Source of the DNA: an uncultured Rhodospirillales bacterium
GTDB taxonomy: Bacteria; Pseudomonadota; Alphaproteobacteria; ATCC43930; CGMCC-115725
Length of the DNA stretch: 64,000 bases
Assembly (NCBI GenBank): GCA_903822185.1
Contig: CAIJOA010000048.1
Span: 1-64,000, forward strand
Reading direction: 5' to 3'
Shown piece after piece: positions 18,741 through 27,302 of this stretch. The position numbers and the translations under genes are program-made. Every line of letters starts with the position of its first letter. Position 1 is the stretch's first letter. Below the pieces are notes generated by a model. That model saw nothing but the letters and a program-made list of their open reading frames with translations. It was not told the origin of the DNA and ran no database searches.

Positions 18741-19963
18741 TCGGCAGCTTCCGCCATCGCGATGAAGTCGCGGCCGAAAATGAGATCGTTGCGGAACGAT
18801 TCGATGTTGGCGGCGCTGCGAATGAGGTCGAGATACCAAGCGCCATCGCGGGCATCGCCGAGCAACACCGCGCCGGCGAGACGGCCATTGCGCACGACAA
18901 GCTTGCGATAGATACCCGCCTCGCGATCCTCGAACACGATCTCTTCAACGTCCGGCGCGGCCTGGATGTCGCCTGCCGAAAAAAGCTCGACGCCTGTAAC
19001 CTTGAGGCTGGTCGAAACCCACGAGCCGCCATAACGGCTATCGTCATCGCCGGCCAGAACCGCAGCGGTAACGGCAGCCTGTTCCCACAGCGGCGCGACC
19101 AGGCCATAGACGGCGCCGCGATGCTCGACACATTCGCCGATGGCAAGGATCGCTGGATCGCTGGTGGTGAGGCCGTCATCGACGATGATGCCACGCCCGA
19201 CCGTCAACCCGGCCGACTTCGCCAAAGTGACATTGGGACGAACGCCGATCGCGAAGACGACGAGATCGGCGGGCAGTTCGCGGCCGTCCTTGAGACGCAG
19301 CCCCGTCGCGCGTTCGTCGCCGAGAATCGCTTCGGTGTCGCCGCCGGTGATGACATCGACCCCCCGCGTCTCAAGCGAAGCGCGCAGCAACGCGCCCGCG
19401 GCTGGATCGAGCTGCCGCTCCATGATCCAGTTCATCAGGTGAACCACTGCCACCTTGATGCCGCGGCGCGCGAGGCCGCACGCTGCCTCGAGACCCAGTA
19501 AGCCACCGCCGATAACGACCGCATGACGCGCCGTCGTGGTGGCATCGATCAGCGCGTCCGTGTCGGCACGGTCGCGAAAGGTATGCACGCCCGCCAGATC
19601 GCTCCCTGGAAGATTTGGACGGATCGGATTGGACCCGGTGCACAGCACGAGCCGATCATAGGAAAAACGTGCGCCGGATTCGGTGACGGCGACGCGTTGG
19701 TCGCGATCCAACTGCACAACCGCATCACCGAGATGAAAGCGGGCATCCGACAAAGCGTCGGATTCCGTCAGGACAAGATCATCGACATGCTTTTCGCCAC
19801 CGAGCAACGGCGAGAGCAGAATACGATTGTAGGGACGATGCGGTTCCGCCCCGAGCACCGTTACGTCGTAACGGTCGGGGCAACGATCGGCGAGTTCGCC
19901 GAGCAGGCGGTTGGCCGCCATGCCCGCGCCGATCAGAAGGAGCCGTTCACGCTCCAACGCCAT
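18737..19963 (-). CDS. NAD(P)/FAD-dependent oxidoreductase, nitrate reductase electron donor (NasB/NirB N-terminal type)
   Basis: 408 residues from the ATG at 19963; a GTG one codon upstream (19966) is possible. The ATG overlaps the stop of nrtD as TGATG. Two Rossmann folds are visible: FAD-binding LLLIGAGMAANRLL near residue 10, NAD(P)-binding AVVIGGGLLGLEAA near 150, and the FAD-proximal ILAIGECVEHRG near 275. It matches the FAD/NAD(P)H half of the NirB large subunit and NasB-type donors but lacks their BFD and siroheme domains. NasA carries the BFD-type cluster instead, so this protein probably reduces NasA with NAD(P)H. Confidence 0.85.
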   Translation of the reverse strand: MALERERLLLIGAGMAANRLLGELADRCPDRYDVTVLGAEPHRPYNRILLSPLLGGEKHVDDLVLTESDALSDARFHLGDAVVQLDRDQRVAVTESGARFSYDRLVLCTGSNPIRPNLPGSDLAGVHTFRDRADTDALIDATTTARHAVVIGGGLLGLEAACGLARRGIKVAVVHLMNWIMERQLDPAAGALLRASLETRGVDVITGGDTEAILGDERATGLRLKDGRELPADLVVFAIGVRPNVTLAKSAGLTVGRGIIVDDGLTTSDPAILAIGECVEHRGAVYGLVAPLWEQAAVTAAVLAGDDDSRYGGSWVSTSLKVTGVELFSAGDIQAAPDVEEIVFEDREAGIYRKLVVRNGRLAGAVLLGDARDGAWYLDLIRSAANIESFRNDLIFGRDFIAMAEAAE

Positions 19964-20760
19964 CACGCAACCTGCGTGCTCGGCCGCCGCTCGCGCGCGT
20001 AGAGGAATTCAAGCACACGGGTACGGCAGGCGATGTAGGTCGGATCGGCGACGAGATCGAGGCGGCGACGCGGCCGCGGCAACGGCACCGACAACACCTC
20101 GCCGATGGTCGCGGCGGGACCGTTGGTCATCATCACGATACGATCGGCGAGCAGCACCGCCTCATCGACATCGTGGGTGATCATGATGCAGGTGTTGCCG
20201 AGCTTTTGCTGAATATCCATGACGCTGTCTTGGAGATGCGCGCGGGTAAGCGCATCGAGCGCACCGAACGGCTCGTCCATCAGCAGTACCTTCGGTTCCA
20301 TCGCCAGGGCACGAGCGATGCCGACGCGTTGGCGCATGCCACCGGAAATTTCCGAAGGACGCTTGTTCTTGGCTTCGGTCATGTTGACGAGATCGAGATT
20401 GTGCAGAATCCACTGCGCCCGTTCCGCCGGGGTTTTCTTCGCTTGCACCTTGTTCACCGCCAACGCGACGTTTTCATAAACGGTGAGCCAAGGCAGCAAG
20501 GCGTGGCTTTGAAAGACGACGGCGCGGTCGGGACCGGGTTCGTTGACTTCCTTGCCTTCGAGCATCACGCCGCCCGTCGTCGATTCCAGCAAGCCGGCGA
20601 CGATGTTAAGCACCGTCGATTTGCCGCAACCGGAATGGCCGATGATCGCGACGAATTCGCCGCGGTCGATTTTGAGATCGACATCGCGCAGCACCTCAGA
20701 GCGCCCGCTGGCGCCTGTGAACGTCATGCCGAGACCTTCGATCGAAAGATAAGCTGACAT
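19963..20760 (-). CDS. nrtD: nitrate/nitrite ABC transporter ATP-binding protein
   Basis: 265 residues. ABC motifs are complete: Walker A GHSGCGKST (about 42-50), signature ISGGMRQRVG (about 142), Walker B VLLMDEPFGALD (about 162) and the switch His in MITHDVDEA. It belongs to the nitrate/taurine/sulfonate-type importer ATPases and powers uptake through the adjacent permease. It ends by overlapping the FAD oxidoreductase gene and begins 12 bases after the permease gene. There is one short ATPase rather than a NrtC/NrtD pair. The NrtA-like regulatory module that cyanobacterial NrtC carries is encoded separately here as NasS. Confidence 0.92.
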   Translation of the reverse strand: MSAYLSIEGLGMTFTGASGRSEVLRDVDLKIDRGEFVAIIGHSGCGKSTVLNIVAGLLESTTGGVMLEGKEVNEPGPDRAVVFQSHALLPWLTVYENVALAVNKVQAKKTPAERAQWILHNLDLVNMTEAKNKRPSEISGGMRQRVGIARALAMEPKVLLMDEPFGALDALTRAHLQDSVMDIQQKLGNTCIMITHDVDEAVLLADRIVMMTNGPAATIGEVLSVPLPRPRRRLDLVADPTYIACRTRVLEFLYARERRPSTQVA

Positions 20761-20772
20761 CGGTCTGTTTCC

Positions 20773-21642
20773 TTACATCGATGAGGTGCCGCGCCCGACC
20801 CAATGGCCGATCAGCGCGATGAAGCGATCGAGGAAGTAGCCGACGACGCCGACATAGATCAGCGCAACGATGATGTCGCCGATCTGCGAGCTGTTCCACG
20901 CGTCCCAGATGAAGAAGCCGATGCCGACACCGCCGATCAGCATTTCCGCCGCGACAATCGCGAGCCAGGAAAGCCCAACGCCGATGCGCAAGCCGGTGAA
21001 GATGTAGGGGACCGAAGCCGGCACCATGATCTTGTAGAAATATTCGATCGGGCTAAGCCGCACGACGCGGGCGACGTTGCGGTAATCCGGCGGAATGTTG
21101 CGAATGCCGACCGCCGTGTTGATGATGATCGGCCAGATCGCGGTGATGAAGATGACGAACAGCGCCGAAGGACGGCTATCGCGGAACGCCGCGAGCGACA
21201 GCGGCAGCCAGGCAAGCGGCGGCACGGTTCGTAATATCTGGAAGATCGGATCGAGGCCGCGCATTGCCCATTGGCTTTGCCCGATCAAGACGCCGAGTCC
21301 GATTCCGACAACCGCCGCCAGCGAATAGCCGATCGCAACGCGCTGCAGGCTGGCGCTGATATGCCAGAAAAGACCCTTATCAAGCCCACCCCGGTCGTAG
21401 AACGGATTGGTGATCAGCTCCCACGAACCATGCAGAACCTTCAACGGTCCCGGCAGATTTGATTTCACTCCCATCGTCGAGAGATGCCAGACCAACAGCA
21501 AAAGCACGATCACCACCAGCGGCGGCACGACCTGCGCCGCCACCTTTCCGGAAAACTTCACAAGCACAGGAAGGAATTCCTGCATCCGCGATTCTTTCGG
21601 TTTCGCAACGAAACCGCGATCGACCATGTCTTTTGCTGTCAT
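20773..21642 (-). CDS. nrtB: nitrate/nitrite ABC transporter permease
   Basis: 289 residues. A long cytoplasmic N-terminal region (about 1-30) precedes six predicted membrane helices. The first is VVPPLVVIVLLLLVWHLS (about 37-55). The BPD-type EAA loop falls in the segment around RNVARVVRLSPIEYFYKIMVP (about 190-210). NrtB-type permeases form the channel of the nitrate importer. It lies 14 bases downstream of nrtA and 12 bases upstream of nrtD, so the three are one transport unit. Confidence 0.92.
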   Translation of the reverse strand: MTAKDMVDRGFVAKPKESRMQEFLPVLVKFSGKVAAQVVPPLVVIVLLLLVWHLSTMGVKSNLPGPLKVLHGSWELITNPFYDRGGLDKGLFWHISASLQRVAIGYSLAAVVGIGLGVLIGQSQWAMRGLDPIFQILRTVPPLAWLPLSLAAFRDSRPSALFVIFITAIWPIIINTAVGIRNIPPDYRNVARVVRLSPIEYFYKIMVPASVPYIFTGLRIGVGLSWLAIVAAEMLIGGVGIGFFIWDAWNSSQIGDIIVALIYVGVVGYFLDRFIALIGHWVGRGTSSM

Positions 21643-21656
21643 GTCCGTGTCCGCCC

Positions 21657-22955
21657 TTAGGCCATACGCTTGATGTCGAGCGATTTGAGATAGGCTTCCG
21701 GCGCTTCGGGATCGAAGACCTTACCGTCGAAAAAGGTTTCCTTGCCGCGCGAGGTCGAGGCCGGGATGTCGGCGGCTTTGACGCCGATCGCCTTTGCGGC
21801 CGTACGCCACATATCTTCGCGATTGACCTGATCGACCAGCTTTTTGATGTCGATATCGCCGGGCGCGAATTGGCCCCACCGCATATCCTCGGTCAGGAAC
21901 CATTGATCGTGGCTCTTGAAGGGATAGCTGGCATGGTCGCGCCAGAACTTCATATAGAGCGGCGTCTTCTCGAGCTTACGGCCGTCGCCGAAATCGATGT
22001 TGCCTTGGGCGCGATCGATGATGTCTTCAGGCGGCACGTTGAACCAAGCGCGCTTGCCGACGATGTTGCACATCTCTTCTTTGTTCACATCGGCGTCGCA
22101 CCATTGCTGGGCCTCGAGCACCGCCGAGAGCAGTGCTTGCGCCGCTTTCGGATTCTTGTCCACCCATTCAGCGCGCATACCGAGCGCCTTTTCCGGATGG
22201 TCCTTCCACAACTGGCCGGTGATGAGCGCGCTGTAACCTGCATCCTGATGAACGAGCTGGCTGTTCCACGGCTCGCCGACACAGAATGCCTCCATCGTGC
22301 CGACCTTCATGTTCGCCACCATCTGCGGCGGCGGCACGACAATGGTTTCGACGTCCTTGTCGGGATCGATGCCGCCGGCAGCGAGCCAGTAGCGAATCCA
22401 GAGATCATGGGTGCCGCCGGGAAAGGTCATCGCGACCTTCGCCGCGTGACCGTCGGCCTTCATTTTGGCGAAGACGGCCTTCAACGGCTTCGAATCGAGC
22501 TTGGCGCCGAGCGGCAGATGCGCCTTCGCCACCGAGATCGCTTGGCCGTTGGTATTGAGCCGCGCGAGGATATACATCGGCAGCTTCTGATTGTTCTTGG
22601 TGACCTTGCCGGTCGAAATCAGATAGGGGAACGGCGAAAGGATATGCGCGCCGTCGATGCCGCCCGAAGCGCCGCCCAATTCCATATTGTCGCGCGTCGT
22701 GCCCCAGCTTGCCTGTTTCTGCACATCGACGTCGCCGACGCCGTATTTGGCGAAGAGGCCCTTTTCCTTGGCGATGATCAGCGGCGAGGCATCGGTCAGG
22801 GCGATGTAACCGAGGATCGCCTTTGTGGTTTCGGGTCCGGCTTCGGCCGCCATCGCGCCGGCGGGAAAGAAGCCGCGCACGGCAGCGACGGTCGCAGCAG
22901 CGCCGGTCGCCTTGATCAGCGTGCGGCGGGTAAACGGGCGCAATGAACTTGTCAT
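21657..22955 (-). CDS. nrtA: nitrate/nitrite ABC transporter substrate-binding protein, Tat-exported
   Basis: 432 residues. A twin-arginine signal is clear at the N-terminus (FTRRTLIKATGAAATVAAV, cleavage after about AGAMAA, residue 35). The mature part is NrtA/SsuA-like, with ALTDASPLIIAKEKGLFAKYG and, later, GGIDPDKDVETIVVPPPQM and CVGEPWNSQ, which contribute the anion pocket in NrtA. It captures nitrate or nitrite in the periplasm and delivers it to NrtB. It overlaps nasS by four bases (ATGA), so sensor and transporter are translationally coupled. Confidence 0.93.
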   Translation of the reverse strand: MTSSLRPFTRRTLIKATGAAATVAAVRGFFPAGAMAAEAGPETTKAILGYIALTDASPLIIAKEKGLFAKYGVGDVDVQKQASWGTTRDNMELGGASGGIDGAHILSPFPYLISTGKVTKNNQKLPMYILARLNTNGQAISVAKAHLPLGAKLDSKPLKAVFAKMKADGHAAKVAMTFPGGTHDLWIRYWLAAGGIDPDKDVETIVVPPPQMVANMKVGTMEAFCVGEPWNSQLVHQDAGYSALITGQLWKDHPEKALGMRAEWVDKNPKAAQALLSAVLEAQQWCDADVNKEEMCNIVGKRAWFNVPPEDIIDRAQGNIDFGDGRKLEKTPLYMKFWRDHASYPFKSHDQWFLTEDMRWGQFAPGDIDIKKLVDQVNREDMWRTAAKAIGVKAADIPASTSRGKETFFDGKVFDPEAPEAYLKSLDIKRMA

Positions 22956-24220
22956 GAAGGCTCCTGCATAAATGTTGGTGTTACCGGCGCGTCGTTATCG
23001 AATTTCGACGGGTCGAAGATCCGCCCGCCCAGCAACCGGTCGGGGGCCATGGCGATGGGGCGTGTGGCCTGGTTCAAGGTCCAGCTCACCGCATGCGTCA
23101 CTTCGGTCTTGTCGTCGATGGTCGGCGCCGACAGACCGAGTTCGGCCGCCGCAGCGCGATAGATTTCCGGCGCTACAACTTGCGAGGCGAGCGACAAGCA
23201 ATCGATCTTGGGACCGATTTGACCGGCGCGGCGCATGGCGTCGAGCGTCCATAGGCTTTGCGAGCGCCACGGGAAATTCGCGGCATAGCGATGGAAAACA
23301 ATGAAGTCAGGCTCGATCCGCGGCGGCGCATCGAATTCGACGAACAACCGTCCCGCCAACAGTGCCTCGATCAAGGCTGCCGGCGCATTGACGATTCCCG
23401 GCAAGGCCAACAACGCCGAAGCCTCGCCGTGATTGCGCGCATCGTCGAGCCACACACAGGCTTCGATCAAGGCGCGCAGTAAGGCACGATGTGTGTTCGG
23501 ATGACGCTCGGCCCAAGCGCGCGTGACGCCGAAGACTTTTTCGGGCCCGTTTTCCCAAAGATCGCCTTTCGTGGCGACGACGCGGCCGACACCTTGCACG
23601 GCAGCGAGCGAATTCCACGGCGCGCCGACGCAATAGCCATCGATCCGGCCGGCGGTGAGATATGTCAGCATCTGCTGCGGCGGTACGACGACGAGCCGCA
23701 CGTCACGATCGGGATCGAGCCCGCCGGCCGCGAGCCAGAGGCGCAGTTCGTAATTATGCGATGAATAGGGAAACGTCGCGGCGAAGGTCAGCGGCGGCGC
23801 TGCCGCTTTGCGCCGCTCGGCCACGATCGCGGCGAGGGCCGACGTCGTGGCCAATGTATCGTTCGCGGCTTTGGCATCGACGGCGCAAATCTGATCCCAG
23901 AGTTCCGTCGATACGGTGATGCCGTTGCTGCCGAGATTAAGGACGCAGGCGGACAGCATCGGCACTTTGAGGCCACCGAGGCCGGCGGTCGCGGCCAGCG
24001 GCATGGCCTGCAGCATATGCGCACCATCGAGCACACCCAGCGCGACGCGGTCGCGCAATGACGCCCAGGACGGTTCGCGCAACAGCATGACGTCGAGACC
24101 ATGCTTGCGGAAAAAACCTTTATCGCGCGCAACGATCAGCGGCGCGCAGTCGAGCAGCGGGATGAATCCCAGCGTGACCGAGCGCGTTTCCAAACTGTCG
24201 AAGCCGATCTGCACTAACAT
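22952..24220 (-). CDS. nasS: cytoplasmic nitrate/nitrite sensor NasS (NrtA paralogue without signal peptide)
   Basis: 422 residues. The sequence is NrtA-like along its length (VTLGFIPLLDCAPLIVARDKGFF; GGLDPDRDVRLVVVPPQQM; YCVGAPWNSLAAVQG), but it starts directly with the mature fold and has no Sec or Tat signal. It is therefore cytoplasmic. With an ANTAR protein gene directly upstream, this is the signature of NasS, which in the absence of nitrate or nitrite sequesters NasT. Its gene is the first of the operon, behind a leader with NasT-type hairpins. RBS GGGG lies just upstream of the ATG. An unrelated CmpA-type role is less likely given NasT. Confidence 0.9.
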   Translation of the reverse strand: MLVQIGFDSLETRSVTLGFIPLLDCAPLIVARDKGFFRKHGLDVMLLREPSWASLRDRVALGVLDGAHMLQAMPLAATAGLGGLKVPMLSACVLNLGSNGITVSTELWDQICAVDAKAANDTLATTSALAAIVAERRKAAAPPLTFAATFPYSSHNYELRLWLAAGGLDPDRDVRLVVVPPQQMLTYLTAGRIDGYCVGAPWNSLAAVQGVGRVVATKGDLWENGPEKVFGVTRAWAERHPNTHRALLRALIEACVWLDDARNHGEASALLALPGIVNAPAALIEALLAGRLFVEFDAPPRIEPDFIVFHRYAANFPWRSQSLWTLDAMRRAGQIGPKIDCLSLASQVVAPEIYRAAAAELGLSAPTIDDKTEVTHAVSWTLNQATRPIAMAPDRLLGGRIFDPSKFDNDAPVTPTFMQEPS

Positions 24221-24227
24221 TTACCCC

Positions 24228-24279
24228 AAAACAAAAAGGCGCCACGCATCGCGAGTCGAAAGACCCGCGTGCGGACGCC
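24228..24279 (-). terminator. leader terminator competing with ANTAR hairpin P2
   Basis: On the minus strand, GGCGUCCGCACGC (from 24279) pairs imperfectly with GCGUGGCGCC (ending at 24238). It encloses an inner seven-base-pair stem GCGGGUC/GACUCGC with a UUUC loop. UUUUUGUUUU (24237-24228) follows immediately. The first eight bases of the stem are the 3' arm of P2, giving the either/or switch. The ATG of nasS follows 7 bases after the U tract. Confidence 0.82.
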
Positions 24280-24330
24280 ATTGTCCGTTTGAACCATCCA
24301 AGGTTCGCCGCCCGGACCGCCATTAGCCCG
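24228..24330 (-). promoter_or_regulatory. NasT-responsive ANTAR antitermination leader of the nitrate operon
   Basis: Read on the minus strand, hairpin P1 (24330-24313) is CGGGCU-AAUGGC-GGUCCG. Hairpin P2 (24287-24272) is CGGAC-AAUGGC-GUCCG followed by C. Both loops are the same hexanucleotide AAUGGC with A at position 1 and G at position 4, the recognition pattern of ANTAR proteins. The 3' half of P2 is also the start of a longer terminator stem, so P2 and the terminator are mutually exclusive. Between P1 and P2 is a further small stem GAACC/GGUUC. When NasS releases NasT, NasT should bind P1-P2 and let polymerase read into nasS. Confidence 0.85.
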
Positions 24331-24349
24331 AACTGCTCACGCTCTACGT

Positions 24350-24365
24350 AGCAATTGGTATGCCA
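24350..24365 (-). promoter_or_regulatory. sigma-54 promoter of the nasS-nrtABD-nasA-nirA operon
   Basis: Minus-strand TGGCAT-ACCAA-TTGCT matches the -24/-12 consensus TGGCAY-N5-TTGCW at every fixed position (GG at 24364/24363, GC at 24352/24351). The predicted start near 24339 is nine bases before ANTAR hairpin P1. The transcript would thus open directly with the regulatory leader. It implies RpoN and an enhancer-binding activator, most likely NtrC. Confidence 0.85.
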
Positions 24366-24481
24366 GTACTGTGCAACAGGCCGAAACGGCGGAACGCCGC
24401 GCAGAAACGCGAGGTAGCGCCGAAACGCGGTCGCGACGGCCTGCCTATTTTGAAAGCGGGTGGATTGGATTTGAGCGCGGA

Positions 24482-25069
24482 TCAGCGCTCAGGCTTGAGC
24501 ACCTGCGCGAGGGCCATCACCGTTCGGGCGACATCGACAAGACGCTGATTCTGGTCCATCGCCAGTTTCTGCATCAGGCGATAGGCCTGATCTTCGGTGA
24601 GGCCACGGCTTTTCATCAGCGCGCCCTTGGCACGCTCGATCGCCTTGCGGTCGGCAAGGTCCATCTTGGCTTGATCCAGCTCGGCGCGCAGTTTTTGATG
24701 TTCAGCGAAACGCGCCACGGCAACGTCGATAATCGGCTTCACCCGGCCCGGATTGAGGCCATCGATCACATAGGCCGAGACTCCCATCCGCATCGCCTCG
24801 GCGGTCACATTGTCTTCGGATTGATCGACAAACATCACGATCGGCCGCGGCCGATCTGCGGTAATCCGGCGCATATCTTCAAGCGTATCGCGCGACGGCG
24901 ATTCCATATCGACGATGATGAGATCTGGGGCGAGATCCCGGACCTTGGCGACGAGATCATCGGTCAGGCTGGCGACGCCGACGGTTTCATAGCCGGAATC
25001 CGCCAACCCCTCGCGCAGGGCCGTCACCCGCGCCGCATCTTCGTCGATCAGGAGTATCCGTAAGCCCAT
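24482..25069 (-). CDS. nasT: nitrate-responsive ANTAR antiterminator NasT
   Basis: 195 residues from ATG 25069, chosen for the AAGGAC ribosome-binding site just upstream and because the receiver fold (MGLRILLIDEDAARV) starts there; a longer frame upstream lacks family sequence. Residues 1-120 form a response-regulator receiver with Asp54 (IIVDMESPSRD). Residues about 125-190 are the ANTAR RNA-binding domain (AIERAKGALMKSRGLTEDQAYRLMQK). NasT binds tandem hairpins in the leader of nitrate genes and prevents termination, and is held inactive by NasS without nitrate. Here nasT is separate from nasS, lying just upstream of the operon promoter, with its own sigma-54-like promoter. Confidence 0.94.
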   Translation of the reverse strand: MGLRILLIDEDAARVTALREGLADSGYETVGVASLTDDLVAKVRDLAPDLIIVDMESPSRDTLEDMRRITADRPRPIVMFVDQSEDNVTAEAMRMGVSAYVIDGLNPGRVKPIIDVAVARFAEHQKLRAELDQAKMDLADRKAIERAKGALMKSRGLTEDQAYRLMQKLAMDQNQRLVDVARTVMALAQVLKPER

Positions 25070-25093
25070 CGATCCGTCCTTCGGGGGACACGT

Positions 25094-25109
25094 TGCAACA
25101 TCCGGGCCA
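25094..25109 (-). promoter_or_regulatory. sigma-54-like promoter of nasT
   Basis: Minus-strand TGGCCC-GGATG-TTGCA has GG at -25/-24 and GC at -13/-12 with the exact ten-base spacing and differs from the consensus only at TGGCC versus TGGCA. The predicted start is about 25083, giving a 14-base leader that contains the nasT ribosome-binding site AAGGA. Confidence 0.65.
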
Positions 25110-25130
25110 TTCCTCAAGTCCGTAATTCCC

Positions 25131-25165
25131 CGCACATGATTTGTGCACTGCACAAATTGTGGCCA
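25131..25165. promoter_or_regulatory. NtrC-like enhancer region with a 19-bp perfect palindrome
   Basis: CGCAC-N7-GTGCA at 25131-25147 matches the NtrC site pattern GCAC-N7-GTGC. A weaker second copy, TGCAC-N7-GGCCA, follows at 25149-25165, one helical phase away. The two overlap a perfect 19-base palindrome ATTTGTGCA-C-TGCACAAAT (25139-25157). Site centres lie about 124 and 106 bases upstream of the predicted start of the plus-strand gene, typical for NtrC enhancers, and 56-74 bases upstream of the nasT start. NtrC binding is inferred from sequence only. Confidence 0.55.
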
Positions 25166-25236
25166 GCGCGCCGCAAAAAGGGGCAACGATGCTGCTCTAT
25201 TGCTTTATAAGCACCTGTAAATCCAGCCATTAAAGA

Positions 25237-25252
25237 TGGCATGGCCTTTGCT
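25237..25252 (+). promoter_or_regulatory. sigma-54 promoter of the divergent small membrane-protein gene
   Basis: TGGCAT-GGCCT-TTGCT is a full match to TGGCAY-N5-TTGCW (GG at 25238/25239, GC at 25250/25251). The predicted start is near 25263, 10 bases before the GAGG ribosome-binding site and 22 before the ATG at 25285. Confidence 0.82.
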
Positions 25253-25284
25253 CAAGTGGTTGTATAACAACTGAGGTGTTCGCC

Positions 25285-25653
25285 ATGACGCTCGAACCAA
25301 CCCAGCCGGCCGCCACGATTATTTCCTTGGATGCGCATCGCCAAACCCGCCGCCTTAAACCGGCGGACACCCTGCGCCTGCTCGCCCTCTTCACCGCCTG
25401 CGTCTTCGGTTTCATCGGCAGCTTCGCGGACACCGCCGTTGCCCGCACCACGCTGATGCTAATCGAATCGCCCGGCGATATCGACGGCAGCGGCCTCGCC
25501 AGCACCGTCATGTGGGCGATCATGGTCAATATCGCGGTTTGCGCCGCCATCCTCCTGCTTGGCTACATGGCGCTGTCACGGCCGCAAGCAAAAGTCATCC
25601 GGATCGACGCCTCACGGCGGGACAGCGATCTGAAGCGCGCCGGACGGCGCTAA
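25285..25653 (+). CDS. small two-helix membrane protein of unknown function, sigma-54 controlled
   Basis: 122 residues from ATG 25285, chosen because GAGG (25273-25276) sits eight bases upstream; a GTG at 25276 would remove that spacing. An N-terminal cytoplasmic stretch (TIISLDAHRQTRRLKPADTL) leads to two hydrophobic helices: LLALFTACVFGFIGSFADTA (about 35-55) and MWAIMVNIAVCAAILLLGYM (about 77-97). The tail is basic (RIDASRRDSDLKRAGRR). I recognise no family. A sigma-54 promoter and NtrC-like sites shared with nasT suggest expression under nitrogen limitation. A link to nitrate transport or sensing is inference from position only. Confidence 0.8.
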   Translation: MTLEPTQPAATIISLDAHRQTRRLKPADTLRLLALFTACVFGFIGSFADTAVARTTLMLIESPGDIDGSGLASTVMWAIMVNIAVCAAILLLGYMALSRPQAKVIRIDASRRDSDLKRAGRR

Positions 25654-25721
25654 CCGGTCTTCCGCGGCGGCGGGGAAGAGGATCGACAAAGGCGTCTTGA
25701 TTCCGCATAACCCTCGGCATC

Positions 25722-26417
25722 ATGGGTGCTTCCTCTTCCCCACGGCCTCCTCTCGCAGAGATCGAGACCTGGATCTTCGATCTCGATAACACGCTCTATC
25801 CCGGCACCTGCGCGCTCTATCGCGAAGTCGAGCAGCGCATGGGCCAATTCATCATGGACGAATTGAAGATCGACCACGCCGCCGCGCACGCGCTGCGCCG
25901 CCGCTTCCTCGATCTGCACGGCACCACGCTCAAAGGCCTGATGAACGAATATGGCATGGAGCCGGGCCGTTTTCTCGATTACGTCCACGAGATTGATCTG
26001 TCCGACGTCAGCGAGAATCACGCCTTGGGCGCTGCGATCGGCGCCTTGCCCGGCCGCAAGCTGATCTTCACCAACGGCACCGTGCCGCATGCCCAACGCG
26101 TACTGGCGCGGCTGGGCCTCACGAAACATTTCGCGGCGATCCACGACATCGTCGCCTGCAACTATTCGCCCAAGCCGAACCCGGCTTCCTATGACGATTT
26201 CGTGCGCCGCTATGATATCGATCCGACGCGCGCCGCGATGGTCGAGGACATGGCGCGCAACCTGCCGCCGGCCGCGGCGCTGGGCATGACGACGATTTGG
26301 ATTACCGGCGGGCCGCATGGCGAAGACGAGGGCCATGGCGCGCATATCGATTACACGATCGACGACCTGACGGCGTTCCTGCAATCGATCGTTCCGCAAC
26401 CGCTGGCGACGTCCTAA
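25722..26417 (+). CDS. HAD-superfamily pyrimidine 5'-nucleotidase
   Basis: 231 residues. HAD motif I is [11 protein letters not shown] (about 17-27, nucleophile Asp in DLDNT), motif II is FTNGT (about 115), and motif III/IV is [10 protein letters not shown] then MVEDMARNL. The '[10 protein letters not shown]...' start and length match the pyrimidine 5'-nucleotidase (SSM1/PynA-like) subfamily, which hydrolyses UMP, CMP and related phosphates. The C-terminus ([11 protein letters not shown]) is typical. It ends 41 bases before dapD in the same direction. The substrate is inferred from the subfamily. Confidence 0.87.
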   Translation: MGASSSPRPPLAEIETWIFDLDNTLYPGTCALYREVEQRMGQFIMDELKIDHAAAHALRRRFLDLHGTTLKGLMNEYGMEPGRFLDYVHEIDLSDVSENHALGAAIGALPGRKLIFTNGTVPHAQRVLARLGLTKHFAAIHDIVACNYSPKPNPASYDDFVRRYDIDPTRAAMVEDMARNLPPAAALGMTTIWITGGPHGEDEGHGAHIDYTIDDLTAFLQSIVPQPLATS

Positions 26418-26458
26418 ACTCGGCAGCAACCTCCACCCCTTCACCTATGGGTCAGACG

Positions 26459-27301
<843 letters not shown>

Positions 27302-27302
27302 C

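Noticed and set aside
17133-18911. 592-residue plus-strand frame opposite nasA
   Set aside because: Same reason: nasA is fully supported by 4Fe-4S, molybdopterin and BFD motifs on the other strand.
24371-25063. Plus-strand 230-residue frame over nasT and the promoter of the nitrate operon
   Set aside because: It is antisense to the ANTAR protein and has no ribosome-binding site or domain.
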